From JASGCP01 sp965263285 (GTDB lineage: Bacteria; Bacteroidota; Bacteroidia; Chitinophagales; Chitinophagaceae): a DNA stretch of 42,928 nt. Location of the stretch: positions 1 through 42,928 of the forward strand of contig CBDHHD010000003.1 of the NCBI GenBank assembly GCA_965263285.1. The letters are read 5' to 3'. Positions 10,717 through 20,081 of the stretch are shown in pieces. Under the pieces are notes generated by a model, which was given only the letters and a program-made list of their open reading frames with translations, had not been told where the DNA came from and made no database searches. Within the stretch, counting starts at the first letter, position 1. Each line of letters begins with the position of its first letter. The position numbers were made by a program, and so were the translations under genes.

Positions 10717-11400
10717 ATGGCACAAAAAAGAATGTTTGATAAAGCAATTTTGGATACAGAAAAGTTTATGGATTTATCTCTGTCTCAAAAAGCATCATAC
10801 TTCCTTTTAGGAATGGAAGCAGACGACGAGGGTTTTGTTTCTCCAAAAAAGATACAAAGAATTCATCTTATCGCTGAAGACGACATAAAAGTACTCGTAT
10901 TAAAAAATTTAATTATACCCTTCAAAAGTGGTGTAGTAGTCATCACAGATTGGCACAGACACAACTGGTTAGACAGCAGAAGGATAAAAAAAACAGAATA
11001 TTTAGACGAGAAGAAAATGTTGTTGAAAAATAAAGATAATTCTTATTGCTTAGCAAATGCTGAGCATCCGCCTAACCAGTGTAGTATAGTACAGAGTAGT
11101 ATAGTACAGAATAGTACAGATATAAGTGAGGTGAACCTCACACCAACTGAAAAACACAAAAGGAGTAAATTTATACCTCCAACCATTGAAGAAGTTAAAT
11201 CTTACTTCTTGGAGAAAAAAACCTCAATTGACCCTGAACTATTTTTTTATCACTATGAGGCTCGTGGGTGACTTCTTAGCAACCGAATTCCTATGAAGAA
11301 TTGAAAATCCTGTTTAACTACCTGAGAAAAAAATAATTTTAATAAATCAACCCAAAATAATAATTCATTTAATAAAAATGAAAAAATACAAAAAATATAA
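10717..11400 (+). CDS. DnaD-like phage replication initiator / replisome organizer
   Basis: 227 residues from ATG 10717 to TAA 11398-11400. Residues 1-100 match the N-terminal domain of phage replisome organizers: KRMFDKAILDTEKFM, then ADDEGFVSPKKIQRI, VVVITDWHRHNWLDSRR and a KTEYLDEK end. The C-terminal region (FIPPTIEEVKSYFLEKK through GW and MKNWKSCLTTW) is the usual tail of this family. All three Trp codons in that tail are TGA, while TGG is used in the N-terminal domain. Such proteins bind origin DNA and load the helicase. The gene carries 15-base iterons and a palindrome at 11081-11141, a possible origin inside the gene as in lambda O. Confidence 0.85.
11081..11141 (+). repeat. Iteron-like repeats and palindrome inside the initiator gene
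   Basis: Unit GTAGTATAGTACAGA occurs at 11081-11095 and 11096-11110, followed by a 10-base partial unit ATAGTACAGA at 11111-11120. Six bases later is the palindrome GTGAGGTGAACCTCAC (11126-11141). In the protein this is a low-complexity linker between two domains, so the bases are free to serve as DNA sites. Confidence 0.6.
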
Positions 11401-11402
11401 TT

Positions 11403-12755
11403 ATGAATAAAATAATACACGGCGATAGCCTTATAAAATTAAAAGAACTGGAAGATAACTCAGTGGATGCGATAATAACTGACCCACCTTATGAGTTAGG
11501 ATTTATGGGTAAGAAGTGAGATAACTCTGGTATAGCATACAATGTAGAACTATGAAAAGAATGTCTTAGAGTATTAAAGCCTGGAGGACATTTATGTGCC
11601 TTTTCTGCTACAAGAACATATCACAGAATGGCGGTAGCAATAGAAAATGCTGGATTTGAAATTAGAGATATAATTGAATGAGTTTATAATTCTGGATTTC
11701 CAAAATCTCAAAACATAGGAAAGATGTATGACAAGAAAATGGGAAATGAAAGAGAAGTAGTAGGAAAAACATTATCTGGAAATAAAGATAATGCTATAAC
11801 TTCAAGTTTAAATAATAATCAAGGTTTCGGTCATAAGGCTGGAATAGTTGAGGTCACAAAAGGAACTTCACCTTACGAAGGTCAAGGAACATCTTTAAAA
11901 CCAGCTCACGAACCTATATGCTTAGCAAGAAAACCTTTATCAGAAAAAACTATATTAGGTAATGTAGAAAAGTGAGGCACAGGTGGAATAGCAATAGATG
12001 ATTGTAGAATACCTTGTGCAGATAAAGCACACTTCCCTACTGGAGAACATAGCACTGACACAGTAGTTGGAAAAATACGATCTGAAATAAGATTAGAAGA
12101 TAATAGACCTGAAGCTCGCTTCCCAGCAAATATAATTTGCCAAGACGATGCTTTAAATGATGGTGAGATTTCAGGAGGTGGAAGTGAAAAACCTTGCTAC
12201 AAAGATACATTTGGAGATGGTAATATTTATGGTAAAGGAAATGGTGCCATAATACAAACTTATTCCGACAAAGGCTCAAAATCTCGTTTCTTTGATTTAG
12301 ATGTCTGGTATGAGAAAAATGGATTATTACAATTTTCAAAAACAAGCACAAGTGAAAAGAATGCTGGATGTGAAGAGTTGCCAGATATATTAGATAGTGA
12401 AATGACAAACAGAAAAGAAGGAAGTAAAGGATTAGATTGAAATAATGGAAAAGGCGGAAATGCTTTTGCTGGTGCTTCTTCAAGTAGATTGGAAAGTAGA
12501 AAAAACAATCACCCAACAGTAAAACCAATAAAATTGATGTCTTGACTTATTAGATTAGTCGCCCCAAAGGAGGGAATGGTCGTATTAGACCCATTCGCTG
12601 GCTCAGGAACCACTCTGTGTGCCTGTATAGAGCAAAATAGACAATATATCGGCATAGAACTAACAAAAGAGTATATCCCACTAATAGAAGCCCGTGTAGA
12701 GCATTATAAACATAAACAACAACAAACACAAAAATTATGAAAACATATTATTTAG
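11403..12755 (+). CDS. Site-specific DNA methyltransferase (beta-class N4/N6)
   Basis: 450 residues from ATG 11403. Motif IV DPPY (27-30) precedes motif I DPFAGSGTT (396-404), the beta-class order, with HLCAFSATRTYHRM and NHPTVKPIKLM as further family marks. TGA-coded Trp falls at three well-known Trp sites: after MGKK, before KECLRVLKPGG and before VYNSGFPKS. It transfers a methyl group from S-adenosylmethionine to adenine N6 or cytosine N4, probably to protect phage DNA or mark the origin; no partner nuclease is adjacent. Under code 4 it ends at TAG 12753-12755. Read as a stop, TGA 12738 would give an ATGA overlap with the next gene. Confidence 0.88.
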
Positions 12756-13213
12756 AAAACAAAGCAATTAACAAAATAATGAATACTAAGGAAAAATATA
12801 AAATATCTAAAGATCTCTATGATAGCATATATAATCTAAAAGAAAATAAAAAATGAGAAGAAATAGAAATAGAAAGTTTAAAGATGGTTTGTTCTCCAAA
12901 AGATTTATTTATCTTTTACACAGAGGATAAGGACAAACACGAAGAAGTAGTAAAAGAGTTAGATGAAATTATTCTTGATGTAATAAAATCAAAACCAGAG
13001 TATATGAATTTAACTCAGGAAAGAAAAATGAAAATATCCGCACAAACACAAATTCCCTGACATCAAATTACCCCTGGTATAGTCTATGGAATAAAAGAAA
13101 ATATACTTACATTTCGCAACGGAGAAATTATAGTTAAATGTCCTGAAAAATATTGAGAGATAGATAAGGTAGATGAGTATGTTTCCAAAGTTAAATTTGC
13201 TAAAAAAAATTAA
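12737..13213 (+). CDS. Hypothetical protein, 158 aa
   Basis: ATG 12737 overlaps the end of the methyltransferase; TAA at 13211-13213. Predicted to be soluble, Lys/Glu-rich in the first 90 residues, with a second part containing ITPGIVYGIKENILTFRNGE that looks like a small beta domain. Three TGA codons read as Trp. I do not recognise a family. Its position in the initiator-methyltransferase operon suggests a DNA-metabolism or regulatory role. Confidence 0.7.
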
Positions 13214-13222
13214 AATAAAAAT

Positions 13223-13273
13223 ATGACAATTTTACTTATTATAATAATAATCATTTTATTATTCAAAGAATAA
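13223..13273 (+). CDS. 16-residue hydrophobic micropeptide
   Basis: The full product is MTILLIIIIIILLFKE: one short membrane-spanning run of Ile/Leu with a charged end. ATG 13223 sits behind TTAAAATAAAAAT, the same leader as the verified genes, ten bases after the previous stop, and TAA 13271-13273 runs directly into a terminator. The leader and operon position are the only evidence for translation. It resembles small inner-membrane toxins or lysis or superinfection peptides in size and character, but function is unknown. Confidence 0.5.
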   Translation: MTILLIIIIIILLFKE

Positions 13274-13307
13274 AAAAAAGACCCTACATAATGTGGGGTC
13301 TTTTTTT
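13273..13307. terminator. Bidirectional terminator
   Basis: Stem GACCCTAC (13280-13287) with GTGGGGTC (13293-13300), short loop, flanked by seven A on the left and seven T on the right. It separates the convergent plus operon and the minus SSB-like gene and can act in both directions. Confidence 0.85.
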
Positions 13308-13312
13308 AATTT

Positions 13313-13975
13313 TTAATTAAAAGGAATATCATTTATATCTTCTGTGTTTAATCCTTCACCTTCTACTGGTTCTATATTTTCAGGTTCAGGTTCTACACTA
13401 TTTGAAGAAACACTATTTCCTTTACCATAATATTCTAAGAAAGGTTTAATAGAATTTTCTCAAAGAAATTCATCTTGAGTTGATCTGTCTCATTTAGTTT
13501 CTGTTTTACCTCTAACTATTTTTTCTGTCTTCACTCATTCAGGTAAATTAGTTTTATTATAGAAATGTTTCAATGATACATTGTCTTGGCTTACATATAA
13601 AGAAACTCTATCTTCTTTGTCTTTTGATAGACTTATACTAATTGGTTTTTGTTTATTTATGTTAGGTAGTATCTTAGAAAGAATTCTAAATGCACTTCCT
13701 TCAAGCGGGAGAGAAAGTAAATAATTTTCTTCTGTCCCATTTTCGTCCTGAGATTTTAATGTAAGTTTAATTACTTCTCCAAAAGGACTATTTTCTAACA
13801 TAGCATTACTTATTATACAATCATCAATAGATGGGTATCTAAGTTCTCAGATTGTTTTTCCTAATTTATTTATTCTTGCAATTGCATTTTCTGTTCCTTC
13901 AGGAACTTTAATGACAAAATTGTCAGAATATACTTGTAAAAATTTTAAATTATTTTTTTTTGCTGTTGATAACAT
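13313..13975 (-). CDS. SSB-like single-strand DNA-binding protein (candidate)
   Basis: 220 residues, ATG at 13975, TAA at 13315-13313. Residues 10-150 are predicted beta-rich and could be an OB-type or similar fold. The last 35 residues are acidic and disordered and end DINDIPFN, close to the DDDIPF tip by which bacterial SSBs recruit partners. Several TGA codons are read as Trp. It is a single-gene minus-strand unit with its own promoter, placed between replication and recombination genes. The identification rests on the acidic tip and context, so a different DNA-binding family remains possible. Confidence 0.6.
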
Positions 13976-13989
13976 AATTTTTTTTACTA

Positions 13990-14030
13990 ACTTTTCGTCT
14001 TTTTTAATCGTCTTTTTTTCGTCTTATAAT
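13990..14030 (-). promoter_or_regulatory. GACGA repeats in the SSB-like gene leader
   Basis: In the untranslated leader of the minus gene, the block AAGACGAAAA or a close variant occurs three times (plus strand TTCGTCTT, TCGTCTTT, TTCGTCTT). Such A-rich repeats next to the start could bind the product itself for feedback control; this is inference. Confidence 0.35.
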
Positions 14031-14043
14031 AAACTTATAGTTA

Positions 14044-14113
14044 GTATGTTTTATTAAAGCATACCGACTAAATATGCTAATTGTATTATAGCATATCTTT
14101 GTAAAAAAACCAA
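14044..14113 (-). promoter_or_regulatory. Promoter and operator-like palindromes of the SSB-like gene
   Basis: On the minus strand TTGGTT (14113-14108), 17-base spacer, TATAAT (14090-14085). The inverted repeat ATATGCTA (14072-14079) / TAGCATAT (14089-14096) brackets the -10, and a second palindrome with GTATG and CATAC arms spans 14044-14064. The shared TATGC/GCATA half-sites suggest a repressor site array. Confidence 0.6.
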
Positions 14114-14167
14114 TTAGGGAAATCTGTGGATAACTTACTTGACTTTTTTTCGTGTTGGGAATATAAT
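14103..14167 (+). repeat. 65-bp divergent promoter element, copy 2
   Basis: Second copy of the element at 10605-10669 (64 of 65 bases match). It drives the minus SSB-like gene on one side and the nuclease operon on the other. The DnaA box is at 14125-14133. Confidence 0.85.
14125..14167 (+). promoter_or_regulatory. DnaA-box promoter of the nuclease operon
   Basis: TGTGGATAA (14125-14133), five bases, TTGACT (14139-14144), 17-base spacer, TATAAT (14162-14167). Same architecture as 10627-10669 and 41477-41519. ATG of the nuclease gene is at 14212. Confidence 0.8.
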
Positions 14168-14211
14168 GTATATATTATCAGTTAATTAAATAAAAAAAAA
14201 TAAAAAAAAAT

Positions 14212-15138
14212 ATGTTATTAGATTTTAGACAACTTTGGAACTCAACCATAGATTTTGGTGAGAGTATTCCAAAAAAAAGAGAGTATCTTTATGCGAGTGA
14301 AATAGGTGGTTCTATCATAGACACTTATTTAAAACTAAGAGAGACAGAATATACTAATCCTCCAAATTCTCGTGCTTATAGAAAATTTAAGGCGGGAGAT
14401 ATTTGAGAAGACATAGTAAGACAAGTCTTGTTGAAGGCAGGAATTCAATTCAAGACACAAGAAAGAATAGAAGTTAATTATGAGGGTATGTTGCCAATTC
14501 ACGGTAAGATAGACTTTATAATTTTCGGCGAAGTAGGTGAAATTAAATTAGATGGTAGTGAGTTAGAAATCACTAAAAAATTAACAGAAGGAATTCATAA
14601 CCAATTCAAAGGAACTATAATTGAAGAACAAATTTTAGAAATAAAATCAGTAGGAAGTTTTGTCTTTGAGGACTTGGAAAAAAATGATAAACCAAAAACT
14701 AATCATTTACTACAAGCATACTGTTATCATAAAGCAACTACTCTTCCTGCATCAGTAGTGTATGTATGTAGAGATGATTGTCGTATCTTACAATATGATG
14801 TAAAACAAAATGCCACTGAGTTAGAAAAAGATTTATTCTCTTGAGTTGAAAAAATTTCTTACTTCCACTTCAAGAATGAACTTCCTCCTTTGGAGCCTAA
14901 AATTATCATTGAGGGAGGTAAATTAAAAAAGAACTGAAGAGTAGAATACTCTAACTATTTATCTAAGTTATATAAATATGAGACACCTGATCAGTTCTTT
15001 GAAGAAGTTTCAAAAGAAGTGAGCGGGGCGAACAGAGTTATATCAAGAATAAAAAATGGTGACAAAATGACAGACTCAAATAATGAATACATTGAATTAT
15101 TTAAGTCAAAATATTTAATAGATTTAACAAAAATATAA
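14212..15138 (+). CDS. PD-(D/E)XK nuclease, RecB/Cas4-like exonuclease
   Basis: 308 residues from ATG 14212 to TAA 15136-15138, with TGA codons read as Trp. The catalytic pattern is visible: HGKIDFII with Asp101, EIK at 143-145, and QAYCY (168-172), the QxxxY motif of RecB/Cas4-type nucleases. An early ASEIGG segment matches the N-terminal motif of the family. No four-Cys iron-sulfur cluster is obvious, so it is nearer to plain RecB-type phage exonucleases than to Cas4. It opens the recombination and repair operon and may process DNA ends for recombination-dependent replication. Confidence 0.78.
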
Positions 15139-15151
15139 AATAAATAAAAAT

Positions 15152-15700
15152 ATGAAATACAAAATTATACAAGACAATCTTCGCTTCGGTGAAGAGGGAG
15201 AAATATTACCAGATGCAGAAGCAGAATTATTAAATATTCCTATCCTTTTAGAAAAAGGATTTATAGAAGAAGTGAAAGAAGATTGAAAAAGGTGGAGGGC
15301 AGAAATTGGAGAGAGATATTATAATGTAAGTGCTGATGGTGAAATAGAAGACTTTTCGGAAGGAGATAATAAATGAAATTATTACAAATACATCACTGGC
15401 AACTACTTCAAAACACAAGAAGAAGCACAACAGAAATTAGACAGAGACCTTGCTATTGCTCGTGTGAATAATAGGATTAGAGAATTACAAGGTGGAGATA
15501 TGAGTGTGGAGGAGAAGATAAATTATTGAAAAAGAAAATATGATATTATTTATATTTCACCTAAAAAACAATATGATTGGAGATTGTATAATGATTATCA
15601 CCAATTTATTCTCCTACCAATACGAACCCAAGAAATAGCATACCAAATTATCAAAGAATGTAAAGATGACCTTGATATTATTTGAGGTATAAAAAAATAA
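15152..15700 (+). CDS. Hypothetical phage protein, 182 aa
   Basis: ATG 15152 follows AAATAAAAAT; TAA 15698-15700. The segment with RYYNVSADGEIE, then TGNYFKTQEEAQ and a basic helix (IARVNNRIRELQ) matches a pattern common in phage and prophage accessory ORFs, where a GN-FKT-EEA motif closes a small domain. Five TGA codons are read as Trp. Biochemical function is not known. Confidence 0.72.
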
Positions 15701-15708
15701 ATAAATAT

Positions 15709-15903
15709 ATGAAAAACGATTACAAAATAACAGGTATTTTTGAGGCTATTTTTATAGGATTTGGATTATCATTCATCTCTATTTTTATAAGTCTAAGTTT
15801 AGAAATAAAACATTTTTGATTTTCTAATTTGTTTGTTATTATGCTTTGATTTATCGTTATGCTTATTACTATGTCTATTGACGAAAATAATTATAAAATA
15901 TAA
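15709..15903 (+). CDS. Small two-helix membrane protein, 64 aa
   Basis: ATG 15709 (leader AAATAAATAT) to TAA 15901-15903. Two hydrophobic stretches, residues about 9-29 (FEAIFIGFGLSFISIFISL) and 36-56, joined by a short charged turn, predict a helical hairpin in the inner membrane. Two TGA codons read as Trp. Possible roles are exclusion or host-envelope modification; none is shown by sequence. Confidence 0.6.
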
Positions 15904-15907
15904 ATAT

Positions 15908-16132
15908 ATGAAACAAACATTTAAAAAAGAAATAAAAGAAATATATAGTGTTTTCCACAAATTTTTTCCAGATTATATGCAAAATAATTTAAAAGTAATA
16001 GATAAAAAATTTGAAGAAATATTAGATAAAGTTTGAACGGACGGTTTTGAATTTAGAGATAAAATTTACAAAAAAACAAAACTAATAAAAGTTAGAATAA
16101 TAAATAAAAGAGTTACTAAAAGGAAAAAATAA
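15908..16132 (+). CDS. Small basic hypothetical protein, 74 aa
   Basis: ATG 15908 comes four bases after the previous stop behind AAATAT; TAA 16130-16132. It is Lys/Phe-rich with a strongly basic end (KRVTKRKK), which may bind nucleic acid. One TGA (16034) is read as Trp. An earlier in-frame ATG near 15833 overlaps the preceding gene and is not supported by a leader. No family recognised. Confidence 0.6.
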
Positions 16133-16136
16133 ATAT

Positions 16137-16619
16137 ATGTTATTAACAAATTTACAAAAACAACAATACATTGAGGATACTAAAAATCTTAATCAAAAGA
16201 GTAAAGACAACGATATTGTCTTAGCAGAAAGATTATGAAATATTGCAGATAAACAGATAAATTTAGGAATGGATTACTCACTATATCAAGTATTTGATGA
16301 GGTGGGTATTCCAAAAACCACAGGTTATAGAATGATAGGTGTCTATAAAAAATTTGTGATAGAATTAAAATACGATAAAGAATATCTAAAATCTCTTGGA
16401 TTTTCTAAATTATGAGAAATAAAAGACCTGTGTATAGATAAAGAAAGTTCTGACGAATGAATAAATTATGCTCTTCATAACCCTATCAGAGAACTTATAA
16501 AAATGGTAAAGAATAAAAAAAGCGGAGGAAAAGATTTTATGAAATGTCCTCACGAAAGATTGGTAGAATACTACTTATGTAAAGACTGCCAAGAACATTT
16601 TAGAAAATACCCAAAATAA
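16137..16619 (+). CDS. HTH protein with C-terminal zinc-knuckle
   Basis: 160 residues from ATG 16137 to TAA 16617-16619. Residues 30-75 (WNIADKQINLGMDYSL then VFDEVGIPKTTGYRMI) look like a helix-turn-helix in which the second helix reads DNA. The C-terminus has CPHE and CKDC, a possible zinc site. TGA codons read as Trp. It lies just before the NinG-like gene and could be a transcription or recombination accessory factor. The HTH call is by eye. Confidence 0.6.
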
Positions 16620-16623
16620 AACT

Positions 16624-17055
16624 ATGAGATCTGAATATCAAAAACTTTGTGATAATTTATGAGAACTTTGTCATAAACTTATCTATCATAAATATAATGT
16701 AGATAGTTATGTTAAAGATAGTAAAGGAAGACCAGCAATATCTTTATGCTATACCTGCGGAAAAGAATGTGAGGGTAAAGGAAGACATTTAGGACATTTT
16801 ATCCCATCGTCGGCGGGAGGAATACTTCTAAAATACAACTTAGACAATCTAAGACCACAATGTTATCACTGCAATATAAATCTCGGTGGAAATGGTTCCG
16901 AGTATGCAGTAAGACTTAGACAAGAATTAGGAAATAGAAAATTTAACAATCTATATCACAAAAAGTATAACAAGACAGATAGATGTGGAATAGATGTAGT
17001 AAGAGAATTGGTTAATAAATATGCTAAAAAAGTTAATAAAATATATGAAAAATAA
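16624..17055 (+). CDS. NinG-like HNH/zinc recombination protein
   Basis: 143 residues from ATG 16624 to TAA 17053-17055. CYTCGKECEGKGRHLGHFIP, then NLRPQCYHCNINLGGN, is the recognisable core of lambda NinG (Rap), with the two CxxC pairs and the GHF histidine of an HNH-like zinc fold. NinG-type proteins act on branched DNA in phage recombination. Neighbouring nuclease and helicase genes fit that role. One TGA near the start is read as Trp. Confidence 0.82.
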
Positions 17056-17059
17056 AATT

Positions 17060-17278
17060 ATGAAAAAAAACAATAATTTAACTATAAAAGATGAATATTT
17101 ACCTATTTGACAAGAATTAAAAGATAAAAAAATAATAACCGAGTCTAAATTAAGTTATTATCTTTGAAATGGAAATTGTATTATAGATATAATAGCAAAA
17201 GAAGATTATTTAAGAATAAATAATCTATTTGAAGAAAGATTAAAAGAAATAGAAAAACTAATAAAAAAATTAAAATAA
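17060..17278 (+). CDS. Hypothetical protein, 72 aa
   Basis: ATG 17060 (leader AATAAAATT) to TAA 17276-17278. Helical, Lys/Glu/Ile-rich, ending in EKLIKKLK, with two TGA Trp codons. No family recognised. The A-rich leader and tight spacing of 4-5 bases to both neighbours support it as a real gene of the operon. Confidence 0.6.
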
Positions 17279-17282
17279 ATAT

Positions 17283-17654
17283 ATGATAAAAAAATTCAAA
17301 GTGTGAGATTTAGAAAGTAAAGTATGAATAAACAATAAAAGGGTCTATATAAATGGAGAAGGAGATACATACAGAGAAAAAGGAAATGGTATATGTGCCG
17401 ATACACCACATTATCAAATATACTGAAGAACAGGACTAAAAGATAAAAATGGAGTGGAGATATACGAGGGAGATATATTAGAAGTTAAGGATAAAATTGT
17501 AGTTGTCAATTCTGGAGAATATAATCATTACAATGATGATAAATCTAAATTTCCTAATTTGCATTTACGATTTGACTTATATGTCCGAGGACACATACAA
17601 ACACATCCAGAATTATTAAATAACTCCACAGGCACAGCAGTGGAAAATGAATAA
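17283..17654 (+). CDS. YopX family protein
   Basis: 123 residues from ATG 17283 to TAA. The motif TGLKDKNGVEIYEGDIL followed by a beta-rich end with YVRGHIQTHPELL is the signature of the phage YopX family. The N-terminal Trp residues (after FKV and before INN) are TGA. The family is common in phage early regions; its function is unknown. Confidence 0.82.
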
Positions 17655-17658
17655 AGAT

Positions 17659-17778
17659 ATGAAACTAAAAAAGAAAAAACAAAATTATGATAGAGATTTG
17701 CTACACTGAACTGAGTATTTGGTGATTATTTATTCTGTTTTAGGAATTGTTTATTATTTAAAACAATTGTTTTTTTAA
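17659..17778 (+). CDS. 39-residue single-pass membrane peptide
   Basis: ATG 17659 (leader ATAAAGAT) to TAA 17776-17778. A basic head (KLKKKKQNYDRD) is followed by about 20 hydrophobic residues (YLVIIYSVLGIVYYL) and a short basic/Phe end, so an inner-membrane peptide with N-in orientation is expected. One TGA read as Trp. No family recognised. Confidence 0.55.
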
Positions 17779-17783
17779 AAAAT

Positions 17784-18392
17784 ATGGAAAAAATAATTTT
17801 AAATAAACCTAAAAATATAGATAGATTTACTAAAATAGTAACTCTTATAAATCTTGGTTATAATACTAACCAAATACATAAAAGATGTCCTGAAGCAAGT
17901 TTATATTTAATTTATTATTATTATACATATTTTAAAGATTACGATAAATGACTAAAACTTAGAAACAAAAGAATTAAGTACATAAAAAGAAGTAATATTA
18001 AGATAAGAAAAAAAAGAAAAGAATATTATAAAGTAAATAAGATAAGAAAAGTTAAGTCAAAACCTTATGTAAAAAAACCATATAAAGGTATAAGATTTTT
18101 TAGAAATAAATTATTAAAACAAGGTTTCTATTTAGATGCAAAAGGAGTTAAAAAACCTATAATCCCAAATGAATTTTTTAACAGAATATCAATTTTAGAT
18201 AGAGATAGACAAGATATTTATAAACATATAGTATTTAAAAATAGTCAATTAAAATTAAATTCATTTAATCCTGAGAATGGAATACTAAAATTTACTATTC
18301 TTGGAAGTCAAAGAGAAGTATTTTTCAAGAGAGATATACTTGTATATTTAAAAGATATAATAACACAAAAAACACTATGACTACATCATTAA
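17784..18392 (+). CDS. Basic hypothetical protein, possibly nucleic-acid binding
   Basis: 202 residues, ATG 17784 (leader AAAAAAT). Residues 60-115 are very basic (KIRKKRKEYY, KIRKVKSKPYVKKPYKG), suggesting DNA or RNA binding. The end contains LDRDRQDIYKHI and LGSQREVFFKRD. Under code 4 it stops at TAA 18390-18392. TGA 18378 would, as a stop, make an ATGA overlap with the helicase start. It is immediately upstream of the helicase and may assist it. Confidence 0.65.
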
Positions 18393-19615
18393 AATTAAGA
18401 CCATATCAAGAAGATTGTATAAGAGAGATAATAAAGAATATAACTAAACCTACAAGAGATATTGTAAATATATGCACTGGTGGTGGAAAGTCCATAATAG
18501 CCAGTAAAATCGTAGAGTTAGTAAAAGTAAATGTTCTTATCATCCAACCTTCTCTTGAAATATTAGAACAAAACAAATCTAAAATTGAGTTAATTAAACC
18601 TGAAGAAATGATAGGTGTATTTTCTTCTTCTTATGGTGAAAAGAAAATAAATAACATAACATTCGCCACAATAGGGTCAATTTATAAAAATCCTGAGTTA
18701 TTTAAAGATTTTAAATTGGTAATATTGGACGAATGCCATCTTTTAAATAACAAAGAAGAAGAAAGTATGTTTGGTCTGTTTTTTAAAGATAGTAATTGTA
18801 AAATTATAGGTTTATCTGCCAGCCCTTTTAGGTTATACCCTACTTACTTTTGGGGAACTGGGCGGGGTGGATATGGAATGTATAGGGGAGTATCTACTAA
18901 AATGATAAACAGGACAATCAATAAAAAGAAACAATACTTTTGAAACGACATTATATATACAATATCAATCGGGGAATTAGTAAAACAAAAATATCTATGT
19001 CCTTTAAAATATATTTCCAAGACAATATATAAAGAGAGTGAATTAGTATTAAACAAAAGCAATACAGATTATGATCTTGAACTTATAAGTGGTCTAAGAG
19101 AGAAAGATGAAGAAGTAGTAGAAATACTTTTAGATTTATTTCATAAACAAAAGAACATATTAGTATTCTGCTTGTCTTTATCTCAATGTGAGAGACTAAA
19201 AATGGCTCTCCACAAGATTTTAGGCGACGAGTCGCATAAAGTATGCTCTGTGTCGTCAAAAGATAGCACCAAAGAGAGAAAACAAATTATAGATAACTTT
19301 AAAAATGGAAATGTGAAGATGGTATTAAATGTTGGGGTATTAACTACTGGTTTTGATATGCCAGAGTTGTCTTGCATAGTTATGCTTAGACCAACCCAGT
19401 CTATATCACTTTACTATCAAATGTTAGGGCGGGGGGTGAGAATATCTGAAGGAAAAGAAAATTGTCTTGTAATAGACTTTGTGAATAATTTTAACAGGTT
19501 TGGTGCAATTGAAGATTTAGAGATAAAAAAGGTAGAAAATAAATGAAATGTCATTACATCTACTAAAAAAGATGGTTGGCACGGGGAGGAACTTTACAGA
19601 CATAAAATAAAATAG
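18377..19615 (+). CDS. SF2 DEAD/DEAH-type helicase
   Basis: 412 residues from ATG 18377 to TAG 19613-19615. Motif I TGGGKS (34-39), motif II DECH (118-121), motif III SAS (147-149), GVLTTGFDMPEL as motif V, and QMLGRGVR (348-355) as motif VI make a full SF2 core. The N-terminal LRPYQEDCIREI is a Q-motif-like element. Two TGA codons are read as Trp. Such UvsW/RadD-type phage helicases unwind branched DNA or R-loops during replication and recombination; the NinG-like and RecB-like neighbours fit this. Confidence 0.9.
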
Positions 19616-19628
19616 TATAATAAGATAT

Positions 19629-20081
19629 ATGAAAAAAAATAAACCAATCAAATACACAAAGTTAATATCAAAAGATATATTTGAAGATATTTTATCTATG
19701 ATAGAAATAAGCACACCAACAATAGAAGCATTAGACTGCCACGGAATAGAACCATCTTCATTTTATGAGTTTTTAAAAAGAAATAACACAGCAGATGTTA
19801 TGTATAGAAGAGCAAAGTATAATATCTTTACAAAGGCTCGTAGAACATTGAATAATCGTCTTGAATTTGATGGAAAGTTAGCATTAGATTTTTTGAAAGC
19901 CCGTAAGTCAAAAGAATTCCAAGGAGACCTTTCAGCAGATGATAGTAATAAGATAACAATACCAATAGAAAGTCTCAAGGAAATTGCGGTGCAAATATCT
20001 AAAAATTTATATGGGGATCAGCAACCAAAGTATATAAAATCTGAAAATATAGTTGAAGAAAAAAAAGACCCTACCTCCTAA
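19629..20081 (+). CDS. Probable terminase small subunit
   Basis: 150 residues, ATG 19629, TAA 20079-20081. IEALDCHGIEPSSFYEFLKRN (interior positions about 36-56) has the form of the helix-turn-helix in small terminase subunits, followed by YRRAKYNIFTKARRTL and a KLALDFLKARKSKEF stretch typical for oligomerising helices, then a disordered acidic end. It would recognise the packaging site. It is far from the large subunit gene and closes the replication operon, which is uncommon. An alternative is another HTH DNA-binding protein. Confidence 0.6.
   Translation: MKKNKPIKYTKLISKDIFEDILSMIEISTPTIEALDCHGIEPSSFYEFLKRNNTADVMYRRAKYNIFTKARRTLNNRLEFDGKLALDFLKARKSKEFQGDLSADDSNKITIPIESLKEIAVQISKNLYGDQQPKYIKSENIVEEKKDPTS

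Noticed and set aside
12037..12528. Reverse-strand frames inside the methyltransferase gene
   Set aside because: Low-complexity shadow of a clearly coding forward gene.
14212..15138. Nuclease as a true Cas4
   Set aside because: No four-cysteine iron-sulfur cluster was seen and no CRISPR array or other cas gene exists in the window.
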